Below are positions 1 to 8,163 of a stretch of DNA of 64,000 bases, piece after piece. The position numbers were made by a program, and so were the translations under genes. The notes under the pieces were generated by a model that worked only from the letters and a program-made list of their open reading frames with translations, did no database searches and was not told the DNA's origin. Numbering within the stretch: the stretch's first letter is position 1; each line of letters begins with the position of its first letter. The stretch covers positions 4,730,501 through 4,794,500 of the forward strand of contig NZ_CP048222.1 in the NCBI RefSeq assembly GCF_010119975.1. The letters are read 5' to 3'. This DNA is from Rhodocytophaga rosea. GTDB taxonomy: Bacteria > Bacteroidota > Bacteroidia > Cytophagales > 172606-1.

Positions 1-2
1 GA

Positions 3-2555
3 AAAGGAAAAGGAAGATGCAGAAATATTTTAGTAATTGGATCGGGAGCAACACATGATTCTTATGCAGCAGTGCCACTCGGATATAAAACAAAATATCA
101 ACTCGGAGAAAAATTGCATTTACAAACTTTACTTGGATCAAGTGAGCAATTTAAGAATAAGTTTGAAGATGAGGCAGCCAGGCTTTTAGCTAATAAATTA
201 GGATTTATACCTGATAAAAGTAGTAAATCTTTCACAGATTCAGATCAATTTGATTTTGAGAGTTTTCTATTACTAATGACAAAATTTTTTCGCGAACACG
301 AGGTGCGAAATGCTTTACATGAAATGTTTAACCTACGTTATGCTCCTTGCTTATTTTACGAGATTGCCGCCCATCTTTTTAAACATGGTTTTATTGATAT
401 AATAATTAATTTCAATTTTGACGAGATGCTTGACCAAGCAATAAAAGAAGAAATGGGATCTGGAAATTATTATGAAATTTTTTCAGATGGACATTGTAAA
501 GATATCTCAGAAATTGTTGTTGATGGCAGATTGAAGATTCCTGTATATATTAAACCACATGGAACTATAAGTCACAAAAGCACGCTCAGATTTACAAAAG
601 ATCATTATTTTGATCTTCCTATTGATATCAAATCTTTACTTGAGCAACTATTTAGAGGTCAGTTACAAACTAATTCTTTAGCTCCATGTTTAGATAGGAT
701 TAATGTTATAACAGTAGGTTTTAATTTAGAAAGCATTGAATTTAATCAAATCCTTGAAAAAAATAAAAACAAACTTAGATTATATGCTATAACATATAAA
801 GATATTCCTAAAATCTTTGATAACCCAGAAATGGAAAAAACTTGCAAGGAAGATTCTAAATATAGACTGCTTCAAACTGGCTTAAGTACAAAACCGTTAA
901 ATTCGCCTACAGAAATAACGTTATTCTTGGGAGATGTATTTAACGATTTATATAAAGTAATAATCAATAATTTCAAAGAACCATATAAGCCCAGAGGAAT
1001 TACAAGACACTTATTATTTAATGATTTATTTTATAGTGAAGATTATAGAAGAAAAGATAGTGACTCTAAGCCTATAACCCCATTTAAAAAATTAGTCGAA
1101 TTATTTAAAAGGACCGAATTTTTTAAAAATAGATCAATCATCGAATTAGCAATAGCTATCTCTCGTGGGCGAGGAAAGATCGAATTAAGAGAATCAATGA
1201 AAGATCGGCTAGGAGAGGTTTATACATTATATCGCAGCTTTAATGAAAAGGAAGATAAAAATAGTACTCCTGTTTCTCTCTATGATTTAGCAGAAATCTT
1301 CGGATTACATGAAGAATTTAGCTTTTCAAGAAATGTACACAATATCTCAGATATCACAGAAGATGAAATAAAAGAGGATGATGAATTAGCATTAAAACTT
1401 TTTGGCACTGAGAGAGAAAATTTAATGGCTATCAACTCGCTAGAGCCAAATTATTTTGCTCGAAGAATTGTCTTTCGCTTACTTAATGCTAAATCTACTC
1501 CCGAATCACTAAAATCAGCTTTTCAATTGAAAGAAAAAGTACAGTATGACAACAGATGGAATGAAGAATATATTAATAAAATCTGTGATTATTTTGAAAT
1601 ACTCTATAAATACGGCAATTATCAGCACATAAAGGCTCGATTTAATGATCCTCGTTTATTTGTTTTTGATCATTTCTATAAAGACCAAATATTACATACA
1701 AATTTATCATATACTTATAGATTGAATGAAGTATTTATATGTCCTGAACACTGGGATTATCTTTTTATTGTGACTGATACTGGAATGGTATTAAATGAAT
1801 ATTCTAAATTCTTAAAACAAGATTTAAATGAATCAAATAAAATATATTTAATTACTTGTCAGGAAGCTATTAAGAATAAACCTGGAAAGTATGAACCTAT
1901 TGATGATATTTTACAAAATCATTTAAATAAGTTTAATGATAATGATAAATTAAAAGACAGAATTATACATAAGACCTTACCTTATTCAGATCATCATCAT
2001 CATATCACTATATTTTTAAAAAAGGTTAATACAAATGAATCAATATTTGAGTTAAACAAATTTCCCACCGTTCAAATAGAAACGAATTCTAAAGGTGAAA
2101 TAGAAAATTATATATTTGTTAGAAGTATCTATGTATATAAGAGAGGCTTTTCTAATGAAATAAATCCTCTTTGGGTGAGAGGTGCTTTTGCATTTTTAAA
2201 AAATCCCCAAACATCTCGCCCCAATAATTATAGAGCTGATTTATTAGTAAAAGATCATAATATGCTACTAGAAACTTTCTATGCATATCATAGAAAAGCA
2301 ATATCAATTGAAGAATCGGATGGAAAAAATTTAGAATTTATACTTCCTAAAGAGTTCCACATCCCGCAGAATCATACAAATAATTCAGTTTTAGACGAGA
2401 GGAAATTTAAAATTAATAACTTATTTAAGTTTATTAAAGATACTGATCCCAAAAATCAATATAGAAAAGTATCTTTGCCTAACACTGATACATCATCTAA
2501 TTCTAAACCATCTTCTACATCTTCAGATACTGAGCAGCAAGGTGAAGTATCTTAA
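3..2555 (+). CDS. SIR2-like domain protein, 5' end outside window
   Basis: The open frame continues upstream of the GTG at 72 to the window edge, and the upstream codons encode a nucleotide-binding loop (ILVIGSGATHDS), so the real start lies left of this window. Counting from the GTG, the SIR2 signatures NFNFD (residues 113-117) and KPHG (His163) and the later strand VITVGFNLESIEF are visible. SIR2 domains of this kind in bacterial defence proteins hydrolyse NAD+ when phage is sensed. About 550 C-terminal residues have no domain I recognise and may be the sensor; the tail is Ser/Thr-rich. It stands in a defence island with no co-directional partner downstream; a partner could lie upstream. 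SIR2 assignment is firm, the defence role is inferred. Confidence 0.75.
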   Translation, partial: KGKGRCRNILVIGSGATHDSYAAVPLGYKTKYQLGEKLHLQTLLGSSEQFKNKFEDEAARLLANKLGFIPDKSSKSFTDSDQFDFESFLLLMTKFFREHEVRNALHEMFNLRYAPCLFYEIAAHLFKHGFIDIIINFNFDEMLDQAIKEEMGSGNYYEIFSDGHCKDISEIVVDGRLKIPVYIKPHGTISHKSTLRFTKDHYFDLPIDIKSLLEQLFRGQLQTNSLAPCLDRINVITVGFNLESIEFNQILEKNKNKLRLYAITYKDIPKIFDNPEMEKTCKEDSKYRLLQTGLSTKPLNSPTEITLFLGDVFNDLYKVIINNFKEPYKPRGITRHLLFNDLFYSEDYRRKDSDSKPITPFKKLVELFKRTEFFKNRSIIELAIAISRGRGKIELRESMKDRLGEVYTLYRSFNEKEDKNSTPVSLYDLAEIFGLHEEFSFSRNVHNISDITEDEIKEDDELALKLFGTERENLMAINSLEPNYFARRIVFRLLNAKSTPESLKSAFQLKEKVQYDNRWNEEYINKICDYFEILYKYGNYQHIKARFNDPRLFVFDHFYKDQILHTNLSYTYRLNEVFICPEHWDYLFIVTDTGMVLNEYSKFLKQDLNESNKIYLITCQEAIKNKPGKYEPIDDILQNHLNKFNDNDKLKDRIIHKTLPYSDHHHHITIFLKKVNTNESIFELNKFPTVQIETNSKGEIENYIFVRSIYVYKRGFSNEINPLWVRGAFAFLKNPQTSRPNNYRADLLVKDHNMLLETFYAYHRKAISIEESDGKNLEFILPKEFHIPQNHTNNSVLDERKFKINNLFKFIKDTDPKNQYRKVSLPNTDTSSNSKPSSTSSDTEQQGEVS

Positions 2556-2649
2556 TGCTAATACTTTCTAATACTTTAATTCTTATAAGTGCCTTCTATC
2601 TATCTAAAGAATTAAATAGTGTACTATCATCTATCCTACTAAACAAAAA

Positions 2650-2677
2650 AACCTGTAAATATCACATTTACAGGTTT
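2650..2677 (-). terminator. rho-independent terminator, possibly bidirectional
   Basis: An 11-bp perfect stem (AACCTGTAAAT pairing with ATTTACAGGTT) encloses a 5-nt loop. Read on the minus strand it is followed by TTTTTTGTTT, so it suits the leftward gene ending at 2744. It also lies about 100 nt after the stop of the SIR2 gene. Confidence 0.7.
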
Positions 2678-2743
2678 ATACATTTATATTCAAGTGGATA
2701 AGTAGGTTCAATATACCCATAAATAGCAACTTAATTTCTCAAT

Positions 2744-3109
2744 TTAAGGGCTTTGTTGAATAGTTCGTGAGATAATTCGTGAAATAATTCGTGAAATAAT
2801 TCGTGAAATAATATATTCTGCTTCTTGATTGACTTTGTTTATCTGATTTAAGAGATTGGCTTGTGTATTAAACACAAAATTCATAACAGGCACTAAATTT
2901 TTAAACAAATAATGATTAATCACTAATTGGACAGCCTGATCTAATTGAATGTTATTTGAAGGAGTAGAATTTACTTGGTTATTTAGAAAATTGATTCTAC
3001 TAGATTCTAGGTATTGCTCATGATAGATTTCTATATGTGTATATTGGTAAGAAAGAATATACCCAGGCTGTAGATCATTATTGATTGTTTCTAAGCTCGA
3101 CTTTAGCAT
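2744..3109 (-). CDS. hypothetical protein with C-terminal ISR repeats
   Basis: A 121-residue leftward frame with ATG start and a terminator downstream. No family is recognised. The body is rich in Asn, Gln and Ile. The last 25 residues are four copies of a short Ile-Ile-Ser-Arg unit created by a 12-bp tandem repeat in the DNA, which looks like a recent expansion at the 3' end. The sequence GGGCTTTGTTGAATA next to the stop resembles the terminal inverted repeats of some insertion sequences, so the 3' end may have been rewritten by an old insertion. It could be a genuine but fast-evolving gene or a partly decayed one. Confidence 0.4.
   Translation of the reverse strand: MLKSSLETINNDLQPGYILSYQYTHIEIYHEQYLESSRINFLNNQVNSTPSNNIQLDQAVQLVINHYLFKNLVPVMNFVFNTQANLLNQINKVNQEAEYIISRIISRIISRIISRTIQQSP
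2763..2810. repeat. 12-bp tandem repeat, four copies
   Basis: Three exact copies of ATTCGTGAAATA follow one variant copy (GTTCGTGAGATA). The unit length is a multiple of three, so copy-number change keeps the overlapping reading frame open. Confidence 0.85.
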
Positions 3110-3232
3110 TTAACCTGTGTTAAATTATCAATAGGTAGAAATGTCTACCTTATACGAAATATTAAAAGATTGGTAGTCAATATATTGTATCTTTATGTTT
3201 TGCCCATTGTCTACCTACTCTTTCACATATAC

Positions 3233-3240
3233 TATTTTTG
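3233..3240 (+). promoter_or_regulatory. candidate -7 element (TATTTTTG)
   Basis: It matches the Bacteroidota -7 consensus TAnnTTTG and lies 20 nt before the ATG at 3261 of the interrupted small membrane-protein gene. A well-spaced TTTG -33 element is not evident, so confidence is limited. Confidence 0.3.
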
Positions 3241-3260
3241 AACATCATATTTAAAATCTG

Positions 3261-3372
3261 ATGTTCAAAATTAAATTAAGAAGCTATTGTTCAATAATAC
3301 AGTATACTCCAGTAGGCAGTACAGAATGTATTAAGTTTCAATACTACTTTAAAAATGCTAAAGTCCAGCTAA
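3261..3372 (+). pseudogene. 5' part of a small membrane-protein gene split by an IS5-family element
   Basis: An ATG at 3261 opens a frame of 37 codons that runs up to the insertion sequence. If the element (3373-4246) and one 3-bp TAA target copy are removed, the frame continues without interruption into 4250-4416, giving a 92-residue product. The joined product has a charged, coiled-coil-like middle and ends in a hydrophobic segment. The match of frame across the junction is the main evidence that this is one gene. Function unknown. Confidence 0.6.
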
Positions 3373-3404
3373 GATCATGTTTAAATATTGAGAAGAGATA
3401 AAAA

Positions 3405-3483
3405 GCGGGTCAGTTGCGTAAGATAAAAGTGACCAAACTTACTAATCTTATGCAAACTCAATATGAGCGCTTAACTGACCCGC
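3405..3483 (+). promoter_or_regulatory. inverted repeat spanning the transposase start
   Basis: An 11-bp perfect inverted repeat (GCGGGTCAGTT at 3405-3415, complement at 3473-3483) brackets the likely ATG at 3450. In a read-through transcript this would fold into a long hairpin around the initiation region, a device used by several insertion sequences to stop translation from outside promoters. That role is inferred here. Confidence 0.4.
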
Positions 3484-4214
3484 AATGGGAAGTTATCAAA
3501 AAACATCTCCCTATTCAACGTAAACGTACTTATAACTTAAGAGATATAGTCGATGGCATATTTTGGGTTTTACGTGTAGGCAATCAATGGAGAAATATGC
3601 CTGAGTATTTTCCACCCTGGCAGAGTATTTACTACTATTTTAGGCGATGGAAAACAAATCGGACATTAGAAAAATTAAACTGGGCACTCAACAGGTTAGA
3701 GCCTAAAAGAGTAGGAAAAGAAGACACACCAAGTTTGTTTTGTATTGATAGTCAGTCTGTAAAGACAGCCCCTTTTGTCAGTCATTGTAAGGGTATAGAT
3801 GGAAACAAAAAAATCAACGGTAGAAAAAGACATCTTATCACGGATACCTTAGGTCTTGTCTGGTCAGTGGTAGTCCATGCTGCCCATCAGGCAGATGGAG
3901 TAATGGCTCATAGAGTGATAGACCCCTTACAAGGCTATATGCACCGCATGAAGAAAATATTAGCAGATGCAGCTTATGAAAAGGTGTTTATCCAATGGGT
4001 AGAGGAGAATCTATTAGGTGTAGATCTGGAGATTTCTTCTAAGCCTCCTACCACACATGAGTTTGTCCCTGTCAAGTGGCGATGGGTAGGAGAAAGAACT
4101 TTCGGCACCTTCAATTTCTTCAGAAGATTAGACAAAGATCATGAAAAAACTATAGAAAGTTCTGAAGCTTGGATACTTTGGCAGAATTGCCAGATTATTC
4201 TTAATCGTTTATAA
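3450..4214 (+). CDS. IS5-family transposase
   Basis: The ATG at 3450 gives the usual family N-terminus (YERLTDPQWEVI); a TTG at 3414 would add twelve residues with no family support. The N-terminal DUF4096-like helical region is followed by the DDE core: CIDSQSVK carries the first Asp, ILADAAYE the second, and the Glu lies in the GERTFGTFNFFRR helix near the C-terminus. About 254 residues is normal for single-frame IS5 transposases. It catalyses cut-and-paste movement of the surrounding 874-bp element. No frameshift or missing catalytic residue is seen. Confidence 0.9.
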   Translation: MQTQYERLTDPQWEVIKKHLPIQRKRTYNLRDIVDGIFWVLRVGNQWRNMPEYFPPWQSIYYYFRRWKTNRTLEKLNWALNRLEPKRVGKEDTPSLFCIDSQSVKTAPFVSHCKGIDGNKKINGRKRHLITDTLGLVWSVVVHAAHQADGVMAHRVIDPLQGYMHRMKKILADAAYEKVFIQWVEENLLGVDLEISSKPPTTHEFVPVKWRWVGERTFGTFNFFRRLDKDHEKTIESSEAWILWQNCQIILNRL

Positions 4215-4218
4215 TCAA

Positions 4219-4416
4219 ATGTCTATGAAAATTTTTAAACATGATCTAAATGAGGCTAATGAAAAGATTAAGATACTTGAACGTATGATGTCTTTTCAAA
4301 AAAAACTCAAGTCAAAAGAAAATCCTAAAATTGACTCTGATGATCTTGTTTTAATTATAAAAATTGCAGCAGGTTTGATCTTATTCATTTTTATATTATT
4401 AAAGTTTTTTTATTGA
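4219..4416 (+). pseudogene. 3' part of the split small membrane-protein gene
   Basis: The apparent ATG at 4219 and the first ten codons lie inside the right end of the insertion sequence, so this frame is a chimera; the native part begins at 4250. It encodes a Lys/Glu-rich stretch and a C-terminal transmembrane helix (IIKIAAGLILFIFILLKFFY). It may still be expressed from the element as a 65-residue fusion, but its original N-terminus is at 3261. Confidence 0.6.
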
Positions 4417-4549
4417 ACTAATTATTCATTTTACCCTTGACAGAGCATGCGCCACCCATATTTTTACTGCTCCATAGGGAAGACTTAAGTAGACTAAGGA
4501 AATACTGTCAGACAATTTTAAGGCAAAAGGTCAAGTAAAGTAGGGAAGA

Positions 4550-4873
4550 CTACAGCTTAAACAATAGCTGACTATTGATCATCAAGCGTTTTACTTTTTG
4601 GACTGTCTTATCAGAGCAACCAACTATCTTTGAATTATTTCGAATTGAATACTCCTCTTTTAAAAGTTGTTGCATCCGCTTATTTTCAGAAAGAAATTTT
4701 TCACAACTCTTTACTTCACCTTTAGGTCGCCCAAATTTCACATTATTAGCAATAGCAATTTTTCTTCCACTTGCAGCTCGATCTAAAGTAGTTTCTCTTT
4801 CAAGCTTAGTAAACAGATTGGTAAAAGTAGCTTGTATTTTATCTAGCATTATTAATACTAAAAGTGTTTTCAT
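4550..4873 (-). pseudogene. serine recombinase remnant (C-terminal part)
   Basis: The last 80 or so residues match the C-terminus of the intact recombinase at 8164-8805 closely, including LERETTLDRAASGRK, the FGRPKG turn and the SDKTVQKVK helix-turn-helix. The catalytic N-terminal domain with the active serine is missing, and the first 25 residues correspond only loosely to the intact copy. It is a diverged duplicate in the same orientation and cannot be a working recombinase. Confidence 0.8.
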
Positions 4874-4966
4874 AATAAATTCTTGAGCTAAAAGATGCTT
4901 TACAATAAAAATAATATTATATTTTATATGAATTTTTTAACTATTAATTAAACTAACATTCCTGTT

Positions 4967-5344
4967 ATGGATAATATAACCTTGGATATAACTTTTCAAA
5001 GTGATAATGCCGAAATACAGGCAAAACAATTCAAGCACTACATTGAAAAGCAATGGATTCCAGATTTAGAAAAAATTGAAGTTAATAGAAGTGAATATAA
5101 AGATGGTCAGATGGGTGTAGGAGAAATCCTTGGATCAGTTGGGGTACTTATAAAAGCTGCCAATGAACCTCTCACTGAACTAGCAAAAGCACTTCGAGAC
5201 TATGTTAAAAATAAAAGAACTGTTGCAACCCTAAAGGTAGGTGATAAAACGATGGAAATAAGTGGGGAAGGTCAGAAGGTTGAAGAGATAGTTAAGCTTT
5301 TTCTATCTTCTCCAGAAGGCAGCAAAACTACCGATACAAAATAA
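4967..5344 (+). CDS. EACC1-like effector-associated protein
   Basis: A 125-residue protein ending eight bases before the caspase-like gene, so the two are almost certainly co-transcribed. The layout resembles the effector-associated constant component EACC1 described beside caspase and trypsin effectors in predicted bacterial conflict systems: an N-terminal strand, a Gly-rich hydrophobic centre (GVGEILGSVGVLIKAA), a helix (LTELAKALRDYVKNKR), then two strands with a KVGDKTMEIS turn and a final helix. EACC1 is thought to tether or regulate its effector. The match is by pattern, not by search. No signal peptide or membrane segment is obvious. Confidence 0.6.
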   Translation: MDNITLDITFQSDNAEIQAKQFKHYIEKQWIPDLEKIEVNRSEYKDGQMGVGEILGSVGVLIKAANEPLTELAKALRDYVKNKRTVATLKVGDKTMEISGEGQKVEEIVKLFLSSPEGSKTTDTK

Positions 5345-5352
5345 TATCAGGT

Positions 5353-8073
5353 ATGGATTACAATAAAATCAATGTTTTATTAATTGGTACCAGTACTTAT
5401 AATGATAGTAATATCAAGCCAATACCTAATGTTGAGCAAAATCTAAAAGAACTGAAGAATGTTTTTTCAAATAATAATATTTTTGGATTACCTGAAAGTA
5501 ATATTATTCAAGTATTAAATGCGGATGTTACCAAGATAAAAATTGCCATTGGATCAATATCTAATAGAGCTAGAGGGAAAGACCAGATTTTGATAGTCTA
5601 TTATGCAGGTCATGGATTGATGAGCTCTAAAAATAGCAATGTCTATATAACTGCTATTGATACCCTAGAAAATCATTTAGAACTCACAGGTCTTAGTTTA
5701 GATGAATTAAAAAATATTATTAAAGATTCTACCGCTGGACAAAAAATTATTATACTTGACTGTTGCCATAGCGGAAATATTTTTGGCAATATGGGTGCCT
5801 TGCAAAGTAAGGTGATTGAAAACATTAAACGATTTGATGATCGTGAAGCTTTTTTAGGTACCTATATACTTACTGCGACAGACGAAAGACAATCTGCCAA
5901 ATTTAATCCCGATGACCCAACTCTCCCTACTCTTTTTACTCAAAAATTAGTCGAAGTGTTTAATGAGGGCATAATGAATAACAAGCCTTACTATTCATTT
6001 CAAGAAGTACATGGCTATCTTAGTGCTATGTTTAAGGCAGAAGCTAATCCTGAGTTTCCTATTCCTCAACATGCAATTTTTGGTGATGGCGGAAGGATTT
6101 CAATAATAAAGAATCGAAAGCAAAATTTAGATGAAATAGCATGGTTTAACACTAAACAAGTTGATGCTATAGAAGAGTATTATAACTTTATTCAATCTTT
6201 TCCAAATAGCAAATTTATTTCTGAAGCAGAGCAAAAAATAGCTTTATTAGAAGAAGAAGCAAGGTGGTCTAGGGCGAAAAAAATAGATACTATAACCTCC
6301 TATCGAGAATATATTATAAGTTTCTCAAATGGGAAGTTTGTAGATGAAGCAAAGGATAAAATTTCATTTTTAATTGAAGAGTTAAAAAAAAATCAAGAGG
6401 AAGCATTATGGAGTAAAGCTGAAAACAGTAACATAATTACCTTATACGAAGACTATTTATCTAAGTATCCTTCTGGAAAATATAGCTTAGAAGCAAAAAA
6501 AATAATAAAAACGAATCAAGAAAAAAAACAGGAAGAATCACTGTGGCGAGAAGTAGATAATAGGGAGATACCAAATATCCAACTTTATCAAAAATACATA
6601 GAAGTGCATCCTGAGGGAATCCATGCTGAAGAGGCTCTACAAAAAATTGGTAAGTTAGAGAGCATTGAAATTCAGAAGAGACAAGAAGAAGCTATATGGA
6701 AAAATGCCATTCAAGAAAATAATGCTCATGCTTTAGACAAGTATATACAAATGTATCCAAATGGCATATATATTAGTGAAGCGCAAGAAAGAATAAGCCA
6801 ATTAGAAGAGCTTGAAGAACAGAGAAGAAAACAAGAAGAAGCTGTTTGGCAAAATGCCACATCTACCAATGTTTTAAAACTTTATCAAAATTATGTAGAC
6901 AAATATCCCACTGGTAGATATATACAACATGCTCAAGATAAAATCTTAGAATTAAAACAGATTGAAGAGCAAAAAAAACTAACTAGGGAAAAAGAGGAAA
7001 TTTTTTGGCAAAAAGTAGATCAAGAAAATACAATATTTTCTTATGAAGAATATTTAAGAGTTTATCCTATTGGTTTTTACTCAGATAATGCTAAAGCTAG
7101 AATCACTAAAATAAAGCAGGTTGAAGAACAGAAAATACTTGATGCTAAGATTAAAGAGAAAGTTGCTTGGCAGAAAATAGTAGAAGTAAATTCAATAAAC
7201 CTGTTTAAAGATTATTTGAAAGAATATCCAAATGGTAATTTTTTTAAAGAAGCACAAGAAAAAATTATCCAGCTAGAACAGCTCGACGAGCAAATACGGC
7301 AACAAGAAAATGATAAGAAACAAGAAGAGGCGATCTGGCAAAATGCAGCGGGCAAAGATGTTTTAAAGCTTTACAGAAGCTATGTAAAGCGCTACCCTAG
7401 TGGTATATATACAAAAAAGGCACAAGAAAGGATTACTCAGTTAGAACAACTTGAAGAGCAAATTAGGCAACAGGAAACTGACAAGAAACAGGAAGAAGCT
7501 GTTTGGCAAAATGCAGTAAATGAAGATAAGGTGAAACTATACAAAGGCTATATTGAGAAATATCCTAATAGCAAACATACTTCTTATGCTAAAGACAGAA
7601 TTTCACAATTAATGCAGATTGAAGAAACAAAAAACAAAGATGAAAATCATGTTTGGCAAATAGCAGTAAAGGAAGATAGTATAAAAGTTTATCAATCATA
7701 TATAGAAAAATATCCAAGGGGACAATATGTAAATGATGCAGAAAAGAGAATTAAAGAACTGGGTAAGGAGAAATATGCTTGGAAGAATGCATCAGAAAAA
7801 AATACATTGTATTCTTATAAAGAATACTTAGAAAGATACCCTAATGGACAATATATGAAAGAGGCAGTTAAAATGATTGAGAAATTTGAGGCTGAAAAAA
7901 TAAGATTAGAGGCAATACAAAATGAACAATATAGAAAAAAGAGAGAAAAGGAGTATAAAAGTATGCGTAAAGTGGGATTTGAATTTGATTCTGAAAAAAT
8001 ACCTCAACTTCTAGTAGGTTTATTTATTTTAGGTCTTCTTATATTTCGTTTAATTCGCTATTATTTTTATTAA
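5353..8073 (+). CDS. caspase-like protease with twelve helical repeats and membrane anchor
   Basis: Residues 1-250 form a C14-type peptidase domain with the catalytic dyad in YYAGHG (His87) and LDCCHSG (Cys138). From about residue 260 to 860 follow roughly twelve repeats with the pattern W-x8-10-Y-x2-Y-x3-P-x-G-x-Y-x3-A, separated by Glu/Lys/Gln-rich coiled-coil linkers. The last 20 residues are a transmembrane helix (LLVGLFILGLLIFRLI), which would anchor the protein in the inner membrane. Known bacterial caspase-like effectors cleave proteins or activate pore formers to kill infected cells. Here the repeat rod is the probable sensor or oligomerisation part. Partnered with the EACC1-like gene just upstream. 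Confidence 0.85.
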   Translation: MDYNKINVLLIGTSTYNDSNIKPIPNVEQNLKELKNVFSNNNIFGLPESNIIQVLNADVTKIKIAIGSISNRARGKDQILIVYYAGHGLMSSKNSNVYITAIDTLENHLELTGLSLDELKNIIKDSTAGQKIIILDCCHSGNIFGNMGALQSKVIENIKRFDDREAFLGTYILTATDERQSAKFNPDDPTLPTLFTQKLVEVFNEGIMNNKPYYSFQEVHGYLSAMFKAEANPEFPIPQHAIFGDGGRISIIKNRKQNLDEIAWFNTKQVDAIEEYYNFIQSFPNSKFISEAEQKIALLEEEARWSRAKKIDTITSYREYIISFSNGKFVDEAKDKISFLIEELKKNQEEALWSKAENSNIITLYEDYLSKYPSGKYSLEAKKIIKTNQEKKQEESLWREVDNREIPNIQLYQKYIEVHPEGIHAEEALQKIGKLESIEIQKRQEEAIWKNAIQENNAHALDKYIQMYPNGIYISEAQERISQLEELEEQRRKQEEAVWQNATSTNVLKLYQNYVDKYPTGRYIQHAQDKILELKQIEEQKKLTREKEEIFWQKVDQENTIFSYEEYLRVYPIGFYSDNAKARITKIKQVEEQKILDAKIKEKVAWQKIVEVNSINLFKDYLKEYPNGNFFKEAQEKIIQLEQLDEQIRQQENDKKQEEAIWQNAAGKDVLKLYRSYVKRYPSGIYTKKAQERITQLEQLEEQIRQQETDKKQEEAVWQNAVNEDKVKLYKGYIEKYPNSKHTSYAKDRISQLMQIEETKNKDENHVWQIAVKEDSIKVYQSYIEKYPRGQYVNDAEKRIKELGKEKYAWKNASEKNTLYSYKEYLERYPNGQYMKEAVKMIEKFEAEKIRLEAIQNEQYRKKREKEYKSMRKVGFEFDSEKIPQLLVGLFILGLLIFRLIRYYFY

Positions 8074-8163
8074 AATCACTGATAAAATATATAATATATT
8101 GCTATAATCTTTACGAATGCAATTAGTCTTAATCTGTGAACCTGAGCTTTCATTTTATTGTGG

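Larger units (their letters stand above)
3373..4246 (+). mobile_element. IS5-family insertion sequence, 874 bp
   Basis: The ends carry a 13-bp perfect terminal inverted repeat (GATCATGTTTAAA at the left, its complement at the right) flanked by a 3-bp direct repeat TAA (3370-3372 and 4247-4249). Length, one DDE transposase and a 3-bp TNA-type duplication fit the IS1031-like branch of IS5. The element is complete and looks potentially active. Confidence 0.8.

Noticed and set aside
2763-2810. CRISPR array
   Set aside because: The repeats are contiguous 12-mers without spacers; no cas genes occur in the window.
4575-4886. Rightward 103-residue frame opposite the recombinase remnant
   Set aside because: It is the complement of a region with clear homology to the recombinase C-terminus on the other strand and has a biased composition.
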